This document shows positions 53,601 to 62,281 of a stretch of 64,000 nt of DNA, one piece after another. A program made the translations under genes and the position numbers. Position 1 is the first letter of the stretch. Each line of letters opens with the position of its first letter. The DNA lies in the NCBI RefSeq assembly GCF_000931935.2, contig NZ_AZAC01000011.1, positions 186,001 through 250,000 of the forward strand. The letters are read 5' to 3'. The notes under the pieces were generated by a model. It saw only the letters and a list, made by a program, of their open reading frames with translations, did no database searches and was not told where the DNA came from. This DNA comes from Dethiosulfatarculus sandiegensis. GTDB taxonomy: Bacteria; Desulfobacterota; Desulfarculia; Desulfarculales; Desulfarculaceae.

Positions 53601-56600
53601 ATCTTGACCTCGCGTTCACCTGGTTTGGTTGGCTCAGTGAATTTGACCTCTGCCTTGATCTCCTTGTTCTCAGCTCCCGGGGTGAGTTCGGCCTTGATAT
53701 CCTTGCCCTCCAGGCTGAGCTTAAAGGTTGCCGGATCAAGGGGCTGTTCAGGAGAGGTGACCACACAGATCAAGCGGGCGGGTTCACCGGAAGTTGCCTT
53801 TTTAAACTCAAGCTTAAGCTCCGGTTTGCTGCCGGGTGTGAGGTATATGGTTTTTTCTATGGGCTCGGCGGCCCTGCCGGGCGGCGGTTCGGGGATATTC
53901 AAATTAACCACCGCCACATCAGAACCGTCCTGGGCCTTGAATCCCTTGGCCGAGGCGTTTAAGGTGTAATCCCCGGCCTTCGGTATGCCGGTGGTGTAGT
54001 CGCCGTCTTCCATCTCGTCCAGGCTTATGATCGGACCGGCCCCTTTTAAAAGCACCTTGCCCTTTAAGATGGGCTTTTCCTCACCGTCTTCGTTTTTATA
54101 GCGCAGATGCACGGTGATATTGGCCAGGCACTTGATCATGTCCTTCAGCCCCTGGGCCTTGGCCTCTTCATATTCCTTTTTCTTTTGCTCTATGCGCTTT
54201 TCAATGGTGTCCCTGGCCGTGAGCAGGACCTGAGAGCCTTCCCAGGTCACATGGGCCCAGGAATAGGCCTCCTCAAAGGTGCTGGATAAAGCGCTCCAGG
54301 TCTGCAATGGAAGGGACCACAAAGGCTGGGGTGCATTATCCACCTGATCCAGGGCATTTTGCAGGGCCTCGTCACGGCTCTTATCCGCAGCCGAACTCTT
54401 GCCCGCCCATTCCTCCATTAAAAGCATCATGTCCCGGCTGTGAACCATGATCACCTTGAGCCGGGCCAGCTTTAAGAAAAGCGCCTGATCACAGGGATTC
54501 TTGGGATCGAATTTGTAAGCGGTCAGCCCCGCTGCCTGGGCATGGGTTTGCTCCACATCCTTTTTGGCCTCCACCAGGGCGTTGCGGTAGGCGTTGACCA
54601 GGCCGTCAACCCTTTTCCTGTCAATCTCCAGCCAACCGGTTAAGTGGAATTTTTCCGGCGGCTTAAGACCGGCTTTTTTTATGGTCTCACGTATGGTGTC
54701 CAGGGACTCGTCAATCAAGGTGTAGCCGTGTACATACTTCTTGGCCAGCTCCACATGACGCCTTGGCAGGCTGTGCCTGGTCCAGGGGCTCTTGATCTTC
54801 TCCGTGGCCCACTTGACAAAAGACTCGTAGATCTCCCAGACATGCTTGACCAAAGGCAGTCTCAATTTTTGGGCAATCGCCTCCAGGTCCCTGAAGGCCT
54901 GGGCCGCGTCACCGACCATGTATTTAGCCTGGTATTCCGCCTCTGCCTCGCTCTTCAGCTTTTTGATCGCCTCCAGGGCGGCCTTATCGTAGATATCTTT
55001 TTTGAGCTTCACATAAAGCGCCAGGGCCACATCCTTTCTGACATTGCCACCCTTTTCCCTTATGATCTTGGCCAGGGCGGTGCGCCCCAGGTTGATATGC
55101 TCGTGCAGGTAATCATCCACCACAAAATCCGGATACAGATTCTGGATGGCCGTGCGCATGGCCTTGACATTTTGGTTGCTGGCCATGATGGTGCGGTCCA
55201 TGAATTCATAGATGGACTTTTTGATCGTCATCCCGGAAAGCCCGGTGTGATAACCTATCTCGCCTTCTTCCATCAGGCTTTCAAAGGCCTTTTCCGGAGG
55301 GGCCACGGGCCTCACCTTGCCCTTGGAATCCATCAGCCCCAGCATTTTCCCCTGGGTGCCCTCCCATTTGCCCGAATCCACCCAGGCCCAGATAATCGCC
55401 TTATCCTTGGAGATATCCCAGGCTGAACCGCCGAGCTGCCAGGCCACCATGCCCAGGCCCGCCACCACGGCCGGAACCTGGAATCCGGGCACTGCATAGG
55501 CCACCCCGATAACCAGGAAGACTCCGGACTGAACCGCCTTGCCCTTGTCGCCTTCATAGTAGGCGTCGATTCCGTTGATTATGGAGCTGGCAAAGTCCCC
55601 CACCATGGGCAGGGCGGTAACCCAGGCATTGGCTATCCTTAAATTTTTATCTTCTTCGCTCAGGCTGGTGTCATCCATTATGGATGAGGTCTGGTGCATG
55701 GCCGTGGCCACGCCGATGATGCCGTCAAAGGCAAGGGATTTGATGCCGCCGTCGCCCAGAAGCACCCTTTGGGTTTTTTCATCTATTTGCCACAGTAAAA
55801 ACTTGCCCCTGTAGCGGGCCGCTATTTTATTCTTTACCGCCGGATCAGTGAGCTTGGCCACCTTCTCCAGCTCCTTGGCCGACTTTTCGCCAAAAAGCAT
55901 CGCCATATCTGTCTGGGATGAGGTGTGAATGCGTTTGAAGATCTCATCCATCAGCTCGTCCACAGTATCAAACTTAAGGTCGCCTATGCTTTTTTTAAGC
56001 TGCTCCAAAAACTGCTTGGTGCTCATCTTTTCCAGGGAGACCATATGCAATCCGGCTATCTTGGCCAGCCGCCGGTCCAGGGCCTGGGCCGCCTTGGGCA
56101 GATCCTTGTACTTATCGTCTATCAAGGCCTGCAGCGCCTTTTTAAGATCATCGGTGGCCAAAAAGTGACGGTAAAACCTGGCCTTTAATATCTTGGCCGG
56201 AGGCGAAAACTTAATCGCGCTCTCCATGGTCTCCACCAGGCCGTTGCAGGCGTTGAATACGTTTTTACCCCTGGTGAGTTTTTTGATCTCCTCTGCCACG
56301 CTTATGGGATCAGCCCCCGGCGAGGTCATTTTCTTAAGCAGCTTTCTCAGCTCCTCTTGCTGCTTGCTGAGCCGGGGCACGTTTTTGCCTGTCTGACGCC
56401 TGATCTCCTCAAAGACCCGGTCCACCTTATCCATATCCTTTAAGGTGCCCCTGGCCGCCTCCTGATAGGCAGAACCCCAGGAGATCTTGCCCTCCATAGC
56501 CTCCTTGAGAAAGTGGTTGTTCTTGTGCGTACTTACCGAGACGGTCTGCTCGATCAGGCTCTTTTGGGGCAACCCGCCCTCTTTCAGCACCTCGGAGTCC

Positions 56601-57292
56601 AGATAGGCCTCCACATGCCAGGGGGTGGTGCCTTCCAAAAAGGCCTTGCCCGAGTCAACCTTGACCTTGTACTTCTTTTCGGCTACATGCTCATAGGCCT
56701 CTTCCATGGCCTTTTTCAGATCGTCATGGTAGCTCGCCACCCCACCGGGACCGCCGAGCTCCTTCATGTATTTTTTCCCCAATACCTTGCCTTCGGGCGT
56801 GTTGGGGTTCACCTTGAGACCGGCGTCCACATCCATGGGCGGCTTTTTCTGGGCGACACTGGCCTGGTTTTGGATCAAGGTGATATCGTCGATCACCGAG
56901 GGAGGATACTTGTTCAAGGCCCTTAACCTGCGCCTGGTCTCCTCAAGCACCTCGCTTAACACACCCGAGTTGCCCTGGGGGCCTTTCATAAGATCATGAT
57001 ACAGATGCCCAAGATCCTTGAATTTCCCCTCATTCTTCAAAAGCAGCTTGGCCTGGTAGTCAGTTGAAATGCGCAGCGCCTGGCGGGAAAGTTCCTGGCT
57101 GCCCGCCCCCTGCTTGACAAGCTTGTCAAACTCCTCCACCAGGGCCTTGGCCTTTTGCACATCCTGGGTATGCTGAATCCGCATATCCGAGGGATTCATG
57201 GACCAGGCCTGGGTCGAGATAATCAATAAGAAAATAAATACCGGCAGCGCCAACAGAAACCGCCACACCTTAATTAAAGGCGCCTTTTGCAT
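50675..57292 (-). CDS. Giant secreted multidomain protein with truncated C-terminal VWA
   Basis: 2,205 residues with a signal peptide (1-31, ISTQAWS). Residues about 32-1050 are largely alpha-helical, with a hydrophobic patch near 500-640. About 1060-1145 is a carboxypeptidase-regulatory-like beta domain. About 1240-1640 holds three CARDB/NEW3-like domains, each with a G-x-x-N-G-x-N-K...G-E loop. About 1737-2064 holds three invasin-like Ig repeats each ending with a Y-x-G-D...K-Y-x-P pattern. From about 2065 a VWA domain has a full MIDAS (VVDASGSM, SGGTPIARSM, ILLSDGGES) but stops before its last strands. ATG 57292 follows GGGAGG by 5 nt; a longer frame from 57331 was rejected. Role unknown; adhesion or envelope interaction is a guess. 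Confidence 0.88.
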   Translation of the reverse strand: MQKAPLIKVWRFLLALPVFIFLLIISTQAWSMNPSDMRIQHTQDVQKAKALVEEFDKLVKQGAGSQELSRQALRISTDYQAKLLLKNEGKFKDLGHLYHDLMKGPQGNSGVLSEVLEETRRRLRALNKYPPSVIDDITLIQNQASVAQKKPPMDVDAGLKVNPNTPEGKVLGKKYMKELGGPGGVASYHDDLKKAMEEAYEHVAEKKYKVKVDSGKAFLEGTTPWHVEAYLDSEVLKEGGLPQKSLIEQTVSVSTHKNNHFLKEAMEGKISWGSAYQEAARGTLKDMDKVDRVFEEIRRQTGKNVPRLSKQQEELRKLLKKMTSPGADPISVAEEIKKLTRGKNVFNACNGLVETMESAIKFSPPAKILKARFYRHFLATDDLKKALQALIDDKYKDLPKAAQALDRRLAKIAGLHMVSLEKMSTKQFLEQLKKSIGDLKFDTVDELMDEIFKRIHTSSQTDMAMLFGEKSAKELEKVAKLTDPAVKNKIAARYRGKFLLWQIDEKTQRVLLGDGGIKSLAFDGIIGVATAMHQTSSIMDDTSLSEEDKNLRIANAWVTALPMVGDFASSIINGIDAYYEGDKGKAVQSGVFLVIGVAYAVPGFQVPAVVAGLGMVAWQLGGSAWDISKDKAIIWAWVDSGKWEGTQGKMLGLMDSKGKVRPVAPPEKAFESLMEEGEIGYHTGLSGMTIKKSIYEFMDRTIMASNQNVKAMRTAIQNLYPDFVVDDYLHEHINLGRTALAKIIREKGGNVRKDVALALYVKLKKDIYDKAALEAIKKLKSEAEAEYQAKYMVGDAAQAFRDLEAIAQKLRLPLVKHVWEIYESFVKWATEKIKSPWTRHSLPRRHVELAKKYVHGYTLIDESLDTIRETIKKAGLKPPEKFHLTGWLEIDRKRVDGLVNAYRNALVEAKKDVEQTHAQAAGLTAYKFDPKNPCDQALFLKLARLKVIMVHSRDMMLLMEEWAGKSSAADKSRDEALQNALDQVDNAPQPLWSLPLQTWSALSSTFEEAYSWAHVTWEGSQVLLTARDTIEKRIEQKKKEYEEAKAQGLKDMIKCLANITVHLRYKNEDGEEKPILKGKVLLKGAGPIISLDEMEDGDYTTGIPKAGDYTLNASAKGFKAQDGSDVAVVNLNIPEPPPGRAAEPIEKTIYLTPGSKPELKLEFKKATSGEPARLICVVTSPEQPLDPATFKLSLEGKDIKAELTPGAENKEIKAEVKFTEPTKPGEREVKITVTDAIKVEHILTGKFDYELALELKGHVLDDKGGSPENGKANSGEKVKIALKLINYEAWPLKDLMLTAPTDDERLKPTGEKSWKQGLLESGKEKTTSSLEFKAGDVGARTEAVTLPLSVTLAGEALKKPLDLTVEVSPSLMLEVTLDSKVDDPKAQDSPNNGDNKPNPGESVKLKLKVTNRSDQDKGPEYDLALSCDSSYLTLGQDKLSGTVLAPGASEEFSLPATVGSGFKKEVTVFIKAEVIPKGQSRGKIFKLPLLLELAALEFELKGVTVEDPKSGSLLNRNNGNNKLGTGEYGYLTFTVVNKGPKVEEVYFNLTGPRHPGLTIIKPQSQAGGSPMPTDQPVQVRFEVDVPPDYLDSVMPLTIKAHDAATGRKWQAVHKLPVEVKSDFVSSLVLLGAGDTPAKPEEIAPGAKLGFKLKITNKTTQPQQGLGVGLRYTQVSVIPNLWTGQNLAAGADWQEKGAVSIPKDFNGESFDIALDVTNAAGTATLHKNKFTFKLGKLPTKIKLTPKPPAQGQGDWGLMIEVTTKAGTSVEAGGVTLTAGGGALSQEKLSLTDGKAQVSWSPPANLQGQVEIKVSYTGDESDPALPDKRYEPSQATIKLPALTKATKVLVKASKPASSGGKEFAITIQVIEEDGKPVSKGGMTVTSNLGTLSGGGIGAKGGTVKWSAPGLTLQWKAPVDRNAKGKAVFQYLGDVEDPALPDKEYSPSKAELDLPPQVLMTPDLTVQPVLIDQQKGLWRLDVSLTGEGGRPISPSELEFKATGGSFGDTPGVLTAKVPTQGGQYGKGWVEEPNKQHTITVNYAGDQSGPGKTNQKYDPVSKSVTLPPNLIARSTVFVVDASGSMRGSKLTSAKAAVRAALSSYAPGQADEEWALIVFFSCGSIQLRQPFTTNPADITSRLDFGASGGTPIARSMSKAAGYLRSSGRGQTGRIILLSDGGESCRGKPVEAAKSIFRRVRQVTPAGGGRP

Positions 57293-57585
57293 GGAGTCCT
57301 CCCTTGATCCGGGTTTGGGGCACCCCTTCACACTTAGGCAAATACAATTTTGCCCGCTGCCGGGGTCATGAAAAAAAGAGCCGATATCTCTAACTTAAGT
57401 CCTTTTTTCCCATAGTGTCAATCAACAAGCCTAATGTGGAGCCACACCTCTATCTTGACCTTAAAAACTTTTTTAGATATTATTCAGAGTGTAATTCAAT
57501 TACGCAGAGTGTTACTACAGATTGATTGATTAGAATTATCAAGTCATCTACATAGTTACCCGCACACTCTCCCTGGAGTTCGACC
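57293..57585. other. Divergent promoter region, giant protein / IclR regulator
   Basis: 293 bp with no gene. It contains the direct repeat described at 57485-57514 and presumably promoters in both directions. Confidence 0.4.
57485..57514. promoter_or_regulatory. Candidate IclR operator (direct repeat)
   Basis: CAGAGTGTAA (57485-57494) and CAGAGTGTTA (57505-57514) are repeated with a 20-bp period, two helical turns, about 75-100 nt before the IclR start. TAATT-C-AATTA lies between. The arrangement suits a dimer pair. Confidence 0.45.
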
Positions 57586-58362
57586 ATGCTAGAGCATCCC
57601 CCGGGCAAGAACTTCATCAGGGCACTGGCCAACGGCCTGACCTGCCTAACCACTTTTTCACCAGAAAAACCGGCGCTCACCCTGTCGGAAGTGGCCAAGA
57701 AAAACGGCATGAACTTGGTGACGGCCCGCCGTTATCTCCTGACCCTTAAAGAACTGGGTTATGTACATTTTGACGAGCAGGGCAAAACCTATCGCCTTAC
57801 GCCGAGGGTTTTGCGCCTGGGCTCCTGGATCATTGAAAGCATGGATCTGCGCACCAGGATGCTGCCCTACCTGACCCACCTCACCAGGGAATGGCATGTA
57901 ACCAGCGGTTGCGCCATCCTTGAGGGCCAGGAAGTGGTTTACCTGGAACGCATCCGCAGCAACGATGTGGTGAACTTAGACCTCACCGCAGGCTCCAGGC
58001 TGCCGGTCCACTGCACCTCCATGGGCAAGGTCATCATGGCCTTTCTCCCCCCCCACAAGCGGGCGGACCTTTTGGAACGCATCAAACTGATGCCCTACAC
58101 CTTAAACACCATTACAGATAAAACAGTGCTTAAAAAGCAGCTTGATCAAGTGAGGCTCATGGGTTACGCATCCTCGGACCAGGAGCTCACCCTGGGGCTG
58201 CGCTGTCTGGCAGTGCCTTTGTTTGACAAAAGCGGCCTTATTGAAGCCGCATTGCAGGTTTCCTATAGAACGGAAAGGGAGGACGCTTCCAGCCTCCCCC
58301 AAGGGATTCTGCCGGAGCTGCTCAAAATATCGCGAGAGACTAAAGCCGGAGTAGCGGCTTAG
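57586..58362 (+). CDS. IclR family transcriptional regulator
   Basis: A 258-residue IclR regulator: N-terminal winged helix-turn-helix (LSEVAKKNGMNLVTARRYLLTL) and the ligand domain with GCAILEGQEVVYLERI, GSRLPVHCTSMGKVIMAFL and LRCLAVPLFDKSG. It resembles the PcaR/CatR branch that senses aromatic-degradation intermediates. ATG at 57586. The CoA-transferase pair begins 66 nt downstream in the same direction and is the likely target. Confidence 0.93.
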   Translation: MLEHPPGKNFIRALANGLTCLTTFSPEKPALTLSEVAKKNGMNLVTARRYLLTLKELGYVHFDEQGKTYRLTPRVLRLGSWIIESMDLRTRMLPYLTHLTREWHVTSGCAILEGQEVVYLERIRSNDVVNLDLTAGSRLPVHCTSMGKVIMAFLPPHKRADLLERIKLMPYTLNTITDKTVLKKQLDQVRLMGYASSDQELTLGLRCLAVPLFDKSGLIEAALQVSYRTEREDASSLPQGILPELLKISRETKAGVAA

Positions 58363-58428
58363 GGGTGTTCCCCAATGATCAAAGGAAAAATACGAAAGTA
58401 GACCACCTTTTTTGCCTGGAGTCATTTG

Positions 58429-59403
58429 ATGAGTGAGGAGAGGATTGGCGATAAACTTATGACCGCCCGGGAGGCGGTCGAAAGATTCATTCCGGATGGC
58501 GCCCAGATCGCCCTGGGCGGATTCACCATCAACCGAAATCCCATGGCTCTAGCACGGGAGATTGTGCGCCAGGGGAAAAAAGACCTGCACCTGGTTTGTC
58601 ATTCCCATGGTCAGGCCATGGACCTTCTGGTCGGCGCGGGCTGCGTCAAGCGCATTGAGATAGCCTACGCAGGATCAGGGAGGTTTGCCCCCACCAGCAT
58701 CCGGTTCAGAAAGGCCGTGCAGGAAGGTGCCCTTGAAGTTGAGGATTATTCCAACTTTCAGATGTCTCTGCGCTTTTTAGGCGGGTCCCTGGGGTTGCCC
58801 TTTATGCCCGCCAAAACCGGCTTTGAAACAGATCTGGTTAAAAAACAAGGTTTCAGTGAATCCTCCCGCACTGAACCCAAGGTGGCCAACAAAAAAATGC
58901 TGGAAATGGAAAATCCCTTTGATTCGGGCCGTGACAAGGTGCTTCTCTTGCCCTCACTCACCCCGGATGTGGCCCTGGTGCATGCCCAGTATGTGGGAGA
59001 CGACGGCACGGCCAGGATCAAGGGGCTAACCTTTGCCGATGTAGAACAGGCCAGGGCAGCCAAGACTTTAATCGTAAGCTGCGAGGAGATAGTCCCGGCC
59101 GAGCACCTGCGCCAGGACCCGGATCAAAACCAGTTGCCCCACTTTTTGGTGGATGCAGTGGTTAAAGCTCCCTATGGGGCCCACCCCACGGCGTGCCACT
59201 TTTTCTATGACTATCACCCCCAACACCTGTGGACCTATAAGAAAAACGCAGGCAATGACCGCGCCTTCATGGATTACCTCCAGGAATGGGTTTTCGGTAT
59301 TTCAGATGAACACGATTATCTGGAGAAAGTGGGCATATCTGAACTTCTGACCATAAAGGCCAGCCGTATAACCGGCTACGCGCCCGGTCTGGACAGGAGG
59401 TAG
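58429..59403 (+). CDS. Family I CoA-transferase alpha subunit (GctA/IpdA-like)
   Basis: A 324-residue alpha subunit of the glutaconate CoA-transferase type. IPDGAQIALGGFTINRNPMALAR and the GSLGLPFMPAKTG segment are typical; VSCEEIVPAEHLR and the C-terminal HHPQHLW-like YDYHPQHLWTY match GctA/IpdA proteins. The ATG at 58429 follows GGAG by 8 nt; the TTG one codon earlier is rejected. The beta subunit starts 7 nt after its stop. Substrate may be a dicarboxylic acid or, as in IpdAB, a ring-cleavage CoA ester. Confidence 0.88.
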   Translation: MSEERIGDKLMTAREAVERFIPDGAQIALGGFTINRNPMALAREIVRQGKKDLHLVCHSHGQAMDLLVGAGCVKRIEIAYAGSGRFAPTSIRFRKAVQEGALEVEDYSNFQMSLRFLGGSLGLPFMPAKTGFETDLVKKQGFSESSRTEPKVANKKMLEMENPFDSGRDKVLLLPSLTPDVALVHAQYVGDDGTARIKGLTFADVEQARAAKTLIVSCEEIVPAEHLRQDPDQNQLPHFLVDAVVKAPYGAHPTACHFFYDYHPQHLWTYKKNAGNDRAFMDYLQEWVFGISDEHDYLEKVGISELLTIKASRITGYAPGLDRR

Positions 59404-59409
59404 GGTCTC

Positions 59410-60171
59410 ATGGCGAGCTATACGGACAAGGAAATCATGGCCATCTCCGCAGGCAGGCTGATAGGCCAAAATGACGTTCTCTTTGCGGGCACCGGCGTAT
59501 CCATGCTGGCCGCCACAGTGGCCAAAAGGGTGCATGCACCCAATGCGGTGGTGTTTTTCGAGACAGGCGGCATTGATCCCAGCCTGGACGAGCTTCCCCT
59601 GGCAGTGGCAGACCCCAGGGTAATGTATGGTTCCTGCGTAAACTCGGGGCTGATAGAGGCCTTTGCCATTTTAGGGCATAGGAAGCTGAGGACCGTCGCC
59701 TTTTTAGGGGCGGCCCAGATTGATTCTTTTGGCAACCTCAACTCAACTGTGATCGGTGATTACAACCGGCCCAAGGTGCGTTTCCCCGGCTCGGGCGGAG
59801 GGTGTGACGCAGCTTCCCTGGCCCATGACACCATCATCTTCATGCAGCACGAGCCCAGGCGGTTTGTCAATGAACTGGATTACTTCACCAGTCCGGGCTG
59901 GCTAAGGGGCGGAGAAAGCCGCATGGAGGCCGGATACACCAGGGGCGGCCCCATGGCAGTGGTCACTGATCTGGGAGTGCTGAAATTTCATTCCAAGACC
60001 AAGCGCATGTACCTGGCCGAGTGCTATCCCGGTGTATCACCTGAAAAAATAATTGAAAACACCTCCTTTGAGCTGGATGTAAGCCAAGCCAAAGAGACAA
60101 GGGCTCCCGATGAAAGAGAGCTGAAAGTCTTGAGAGAAGAGGTGGATCCCCAAAGGCTGATTCTGGGGTGA
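59410..60171 (+). CDS. Family I CoA-transferase beta subunit (GctB/IpdB-like)
   Basis: A 253-residue beta subunit. VVFFETGGIDPSLDELP carries Glu51 at the place of the CoA-transferase nucleophile, and FPGSGGGCDAASLA is the characteristic glycine-rich oxyanion loop. Presence of the glutamate favours true CoA transfer over the hydrolase activity described for IpdAB, but this is inference. It forms an operon with the alpha subunit and ends before a hairpin at 60244. Confidence 0.9.
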   Translation: MASYTDKEIMAISAGRLIGQNDVLFAGTGVSMLAATVAKRVHAPNAVVFFETGGIDPSLDELPLAVADPRVMYGSCVNSGLIEAFAILGHRKLRTVAFLGAAQIDSFGNLNSTVIGDYNRPKVRFPGSGGGCDAASLAHDTIIFMQHEPRRFVNELDYFTSPGWLRGGESRMEAGYTRGGPMAVVTDLGVLKFHSKTKRMYLAECYPGVSPEKIIENTSFELDVSQAKETRAPDERELKVLREEVDPQRLILG

Positions 60172-60243
60172 TTGGATATTACGAATACAAAGGCCAAAAG
60201 CGGCGGGCTTTGCTTGCACGGCCATTAAATCTCGCCACAAGCT

Positions 60244-60290
60244 TCTGCGGGAGGGATAACACCAGGGCGGTGGTGTTGCTCTTCCCGCGG
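60244..60290 (+). terminator. Long hairpin after the CoA-transferase genes
   Basis: Arms of about 20 nt around a GGGCGG loop, with perfect AACACCA/TGGTGTT and GCGGGA pairing plus G-T pairs. It starts 73 nt past the stop; no U-tract follows. Confidence 0.6.
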
Positions 60291-60470
60291 GCTTGGGCAT
60301 TTCCCTGACTTCAGGTTCCCGTTTAATTCCTCAAACCTGATTGTTACGATTACTCTGAGAAACATTTTTCTCCCGCCTTGATCTTGGCCCGCCGTTTTTT
60401 CGATGCTATGTTTTATGCAAGTCAAATTTTCCCAATTTATGCATGGCTATCACCGGCGGGGCGCTAAATA

Positions 60471-61505
60471 ATGGGAAAATCCAAAAAACTCCTCAAGGCT
60501 CTCTTGCTGGTAAGTGCGGGCCTGGCTCTTTGCACGGGGGGCTATTGGCAGCCATGTTTTACTGGGCCTCTCCCCAAGACAGACCGGTGGTGATAACCCC
60601 GCATCATCCCTTTCGCTCCGCCCTGGGCAAGCAAAGATTTTTGGATCTCTACCAAAAAAGAGGGAAACAATGGCCGGTTCCTTTTGAGGAGCGAATGGTG
60701 TCGACCTCTTTTGGGCCTGCCTATGTGCGCATAAGCGGCCCCAAGGACGCCCCCGCCCTTTTTCTGCTGCACGGCGCAGGCGGCAATTCACTGCACTGGG
60801 TACCGAATATAGCCCAACTCTCCAAACATTTTCAGACCTTTGCCTTAGATACCGTGGGTGACAACGGCTTGAGTGTTTACCATAAGCGGATGCTGACTCC
60901 TCGAGACTATGCCGACTGGTTGGACCAGGTTGTCTTTGGCCGGAATTTCCTATGGAGCCCGGCTTGCTGCGCTCTATACCAGACAACACCCCAACAAGGT
61001 ATCGGCCCAGGTCTTACTGGCCCCGGCAGGCACGGTTCTACCGATTTCCTGAGCCTGGATATTCAGGGCAGCCCCCTGTGCAGTCAACAACTTTTGGACT
61101 ATAAGAAGTTTTCTTTACTGGCTTTTTGCGGACCTGGTTAAACAAGGTCCCTGAGCCAGGGAGTTGATTGATCAGCATATCAAAGATGTAATGTTGGCCA
61201 GAAAAAGCTTTAAATTCAGGCACAGGATGGTTCCCACGGTGTTTTCCGACCAGGAGCTGGCAGCCATCTCCATCCCAACTTTATTTCTGGTCGGTGAAAA
61301 CGAAAAAATATATTCTCCCCAAGAAGCACTTAATCGCCTGCGCCAAAAAGCTCCTCAAATAAGAACGATGCTAATACCCGGGGCCGGCCAGGTTCTGACC
61401 ATTGTGCAAAAAGAGATGGTGAACCGTCTAATCCTTAATTTTCTGAAGGGGATAGAGATAAAATGCCCTGGCGTTTCTCCAGCGGCCACGGGGAAGCACA
61501 GATAA
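60471..61505 (+). pseudogene. Decayed alpha/beta hydrolase
   Basis: Remnant of an exported or membrane-anchored alpha/beta hydrolase. Fragments lie in different frames: an N-terminal signal (MGKSKKLLKALLLVSAGLAL, from ATG 60471), then HPFRSALGKQRFLDLY, WPVPFEERMV, LFLLHGAGGNSLHW and FALDTVGDNG, then after a shift near 60945 the nucleophile elbow GISYGARLAALY and VLLAPAGTVLP, followed by two in-frame TGA stops (near 61047 and 61152), and finally IPTLFLVGENEKIYSP to 61505. At least two frameshifts and two nonsense codons make function impossible without repair. Two TGA codons in a hydrolase core do not fit selenocysteine. Confidence 0.8.
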
Positions 61506-61548
61506 CGGTTCAATTACCAATTCAAGGCTGGACTCAAAGGTAAGAAAA

Positions 61549-61761
61549 ATGGCAACCAACTGTGGAAAATGTTTTCTGAGACGCCATGCTTTGGCCAATC
61601 CCCAAAGCATACTGGCCGGAATATGGCGCTGGCATACGGGCTGGTGTTCCGGTTACAAGGCCTATAAGGCCGAACTCGCCGCAAAATCAATAAATAAACC
61701 AGAACAAGGAAGCCTGGTCTATTCGGCAGATAAAAAGGCAGATACCGGCAATAGCCGCTAA
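61549..61761 (+). CDS. Possible small protein, unknown function
   Basis: A 70-residue frame from ATG 61549 with AAGG about 8 nt upstream. It has NCGKCFLRRH near the start and a central IWRWHTGWCSGYKAY segment rich in Trp, Cys and His, a pattern I associate with short conserved proteins carrying W-C-P-G-W/Y-K. It could be a small metal-binding protein. Support is weak; a chance frame in a decaying region is possible. Confidence 0.35.
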   Translation: MATNCGKCFLRRHALANPQSILAGIWRWHTGWCSGYKAYKAELAAKSINKPEQGSLVYSADKKADTGNSR

Positions 61762-62281
61762 GCAGACACTGATGCTTACTTTAAGATTAACCATACAAGC
61801 CACCTTGTTCACTCAAGTATCTCTCCAACAGGCTGAAAAAAACTGTCCGCGCGAAATCAACTGATTAGTCCGAATACTTTGCAAGGGTCTTTTCGTCGAT
61901 TCAATCAACAGTCAATAAACCGGCCAATCGGTCTGATGCCCTGACCGAGAAGACCGGGCACGGCTTCAGAGCAAACAATAAAACGGTAATCCACCCACGG
62001 CACCACCCAAAAGGGCGATGCCCCAATTTTAAATACTCCTCCAGACCGGCAAGACAGGCCGACCGGTTGCACTCTTAAAGAGACAGATAAAAAAACCGCC
62101 TCATCGCACTCTGACCTCATATCTGGCCTCTTCCCTCTTCTCTTTTCCGGATATCAGCCTGCCTCCTCTATCTGTTCAGCAAAACTCACAGGCAAATCCA
62201 GGGAAGATTACCTTTAATTTTTTTTTAAAACTTGTCTGTTTTTGCTTTTCTAATACCCATTTTCAGAGAATGCGATTTTTG
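61762..62281. other. 520-bp intergenic region, nothing assigned
   Basis: No RNA gene, terminator or supported frame was recognised; the 71-codon minus-strand frame at 61905-62120 has no ribosome site. The right end is AT-rich and carries the 3' flank of the TetR gene. Confidence 0.4.

Noticed and set aside
61047..61154. Two in-frame TGA codons in the hydrolase remnant as selenocysteine codons
   Set aside because: An upstream frameshift is also needed, no SECIS-like stem follows, and neither TGA is in a redox motif; pseudogene decay is simpler.
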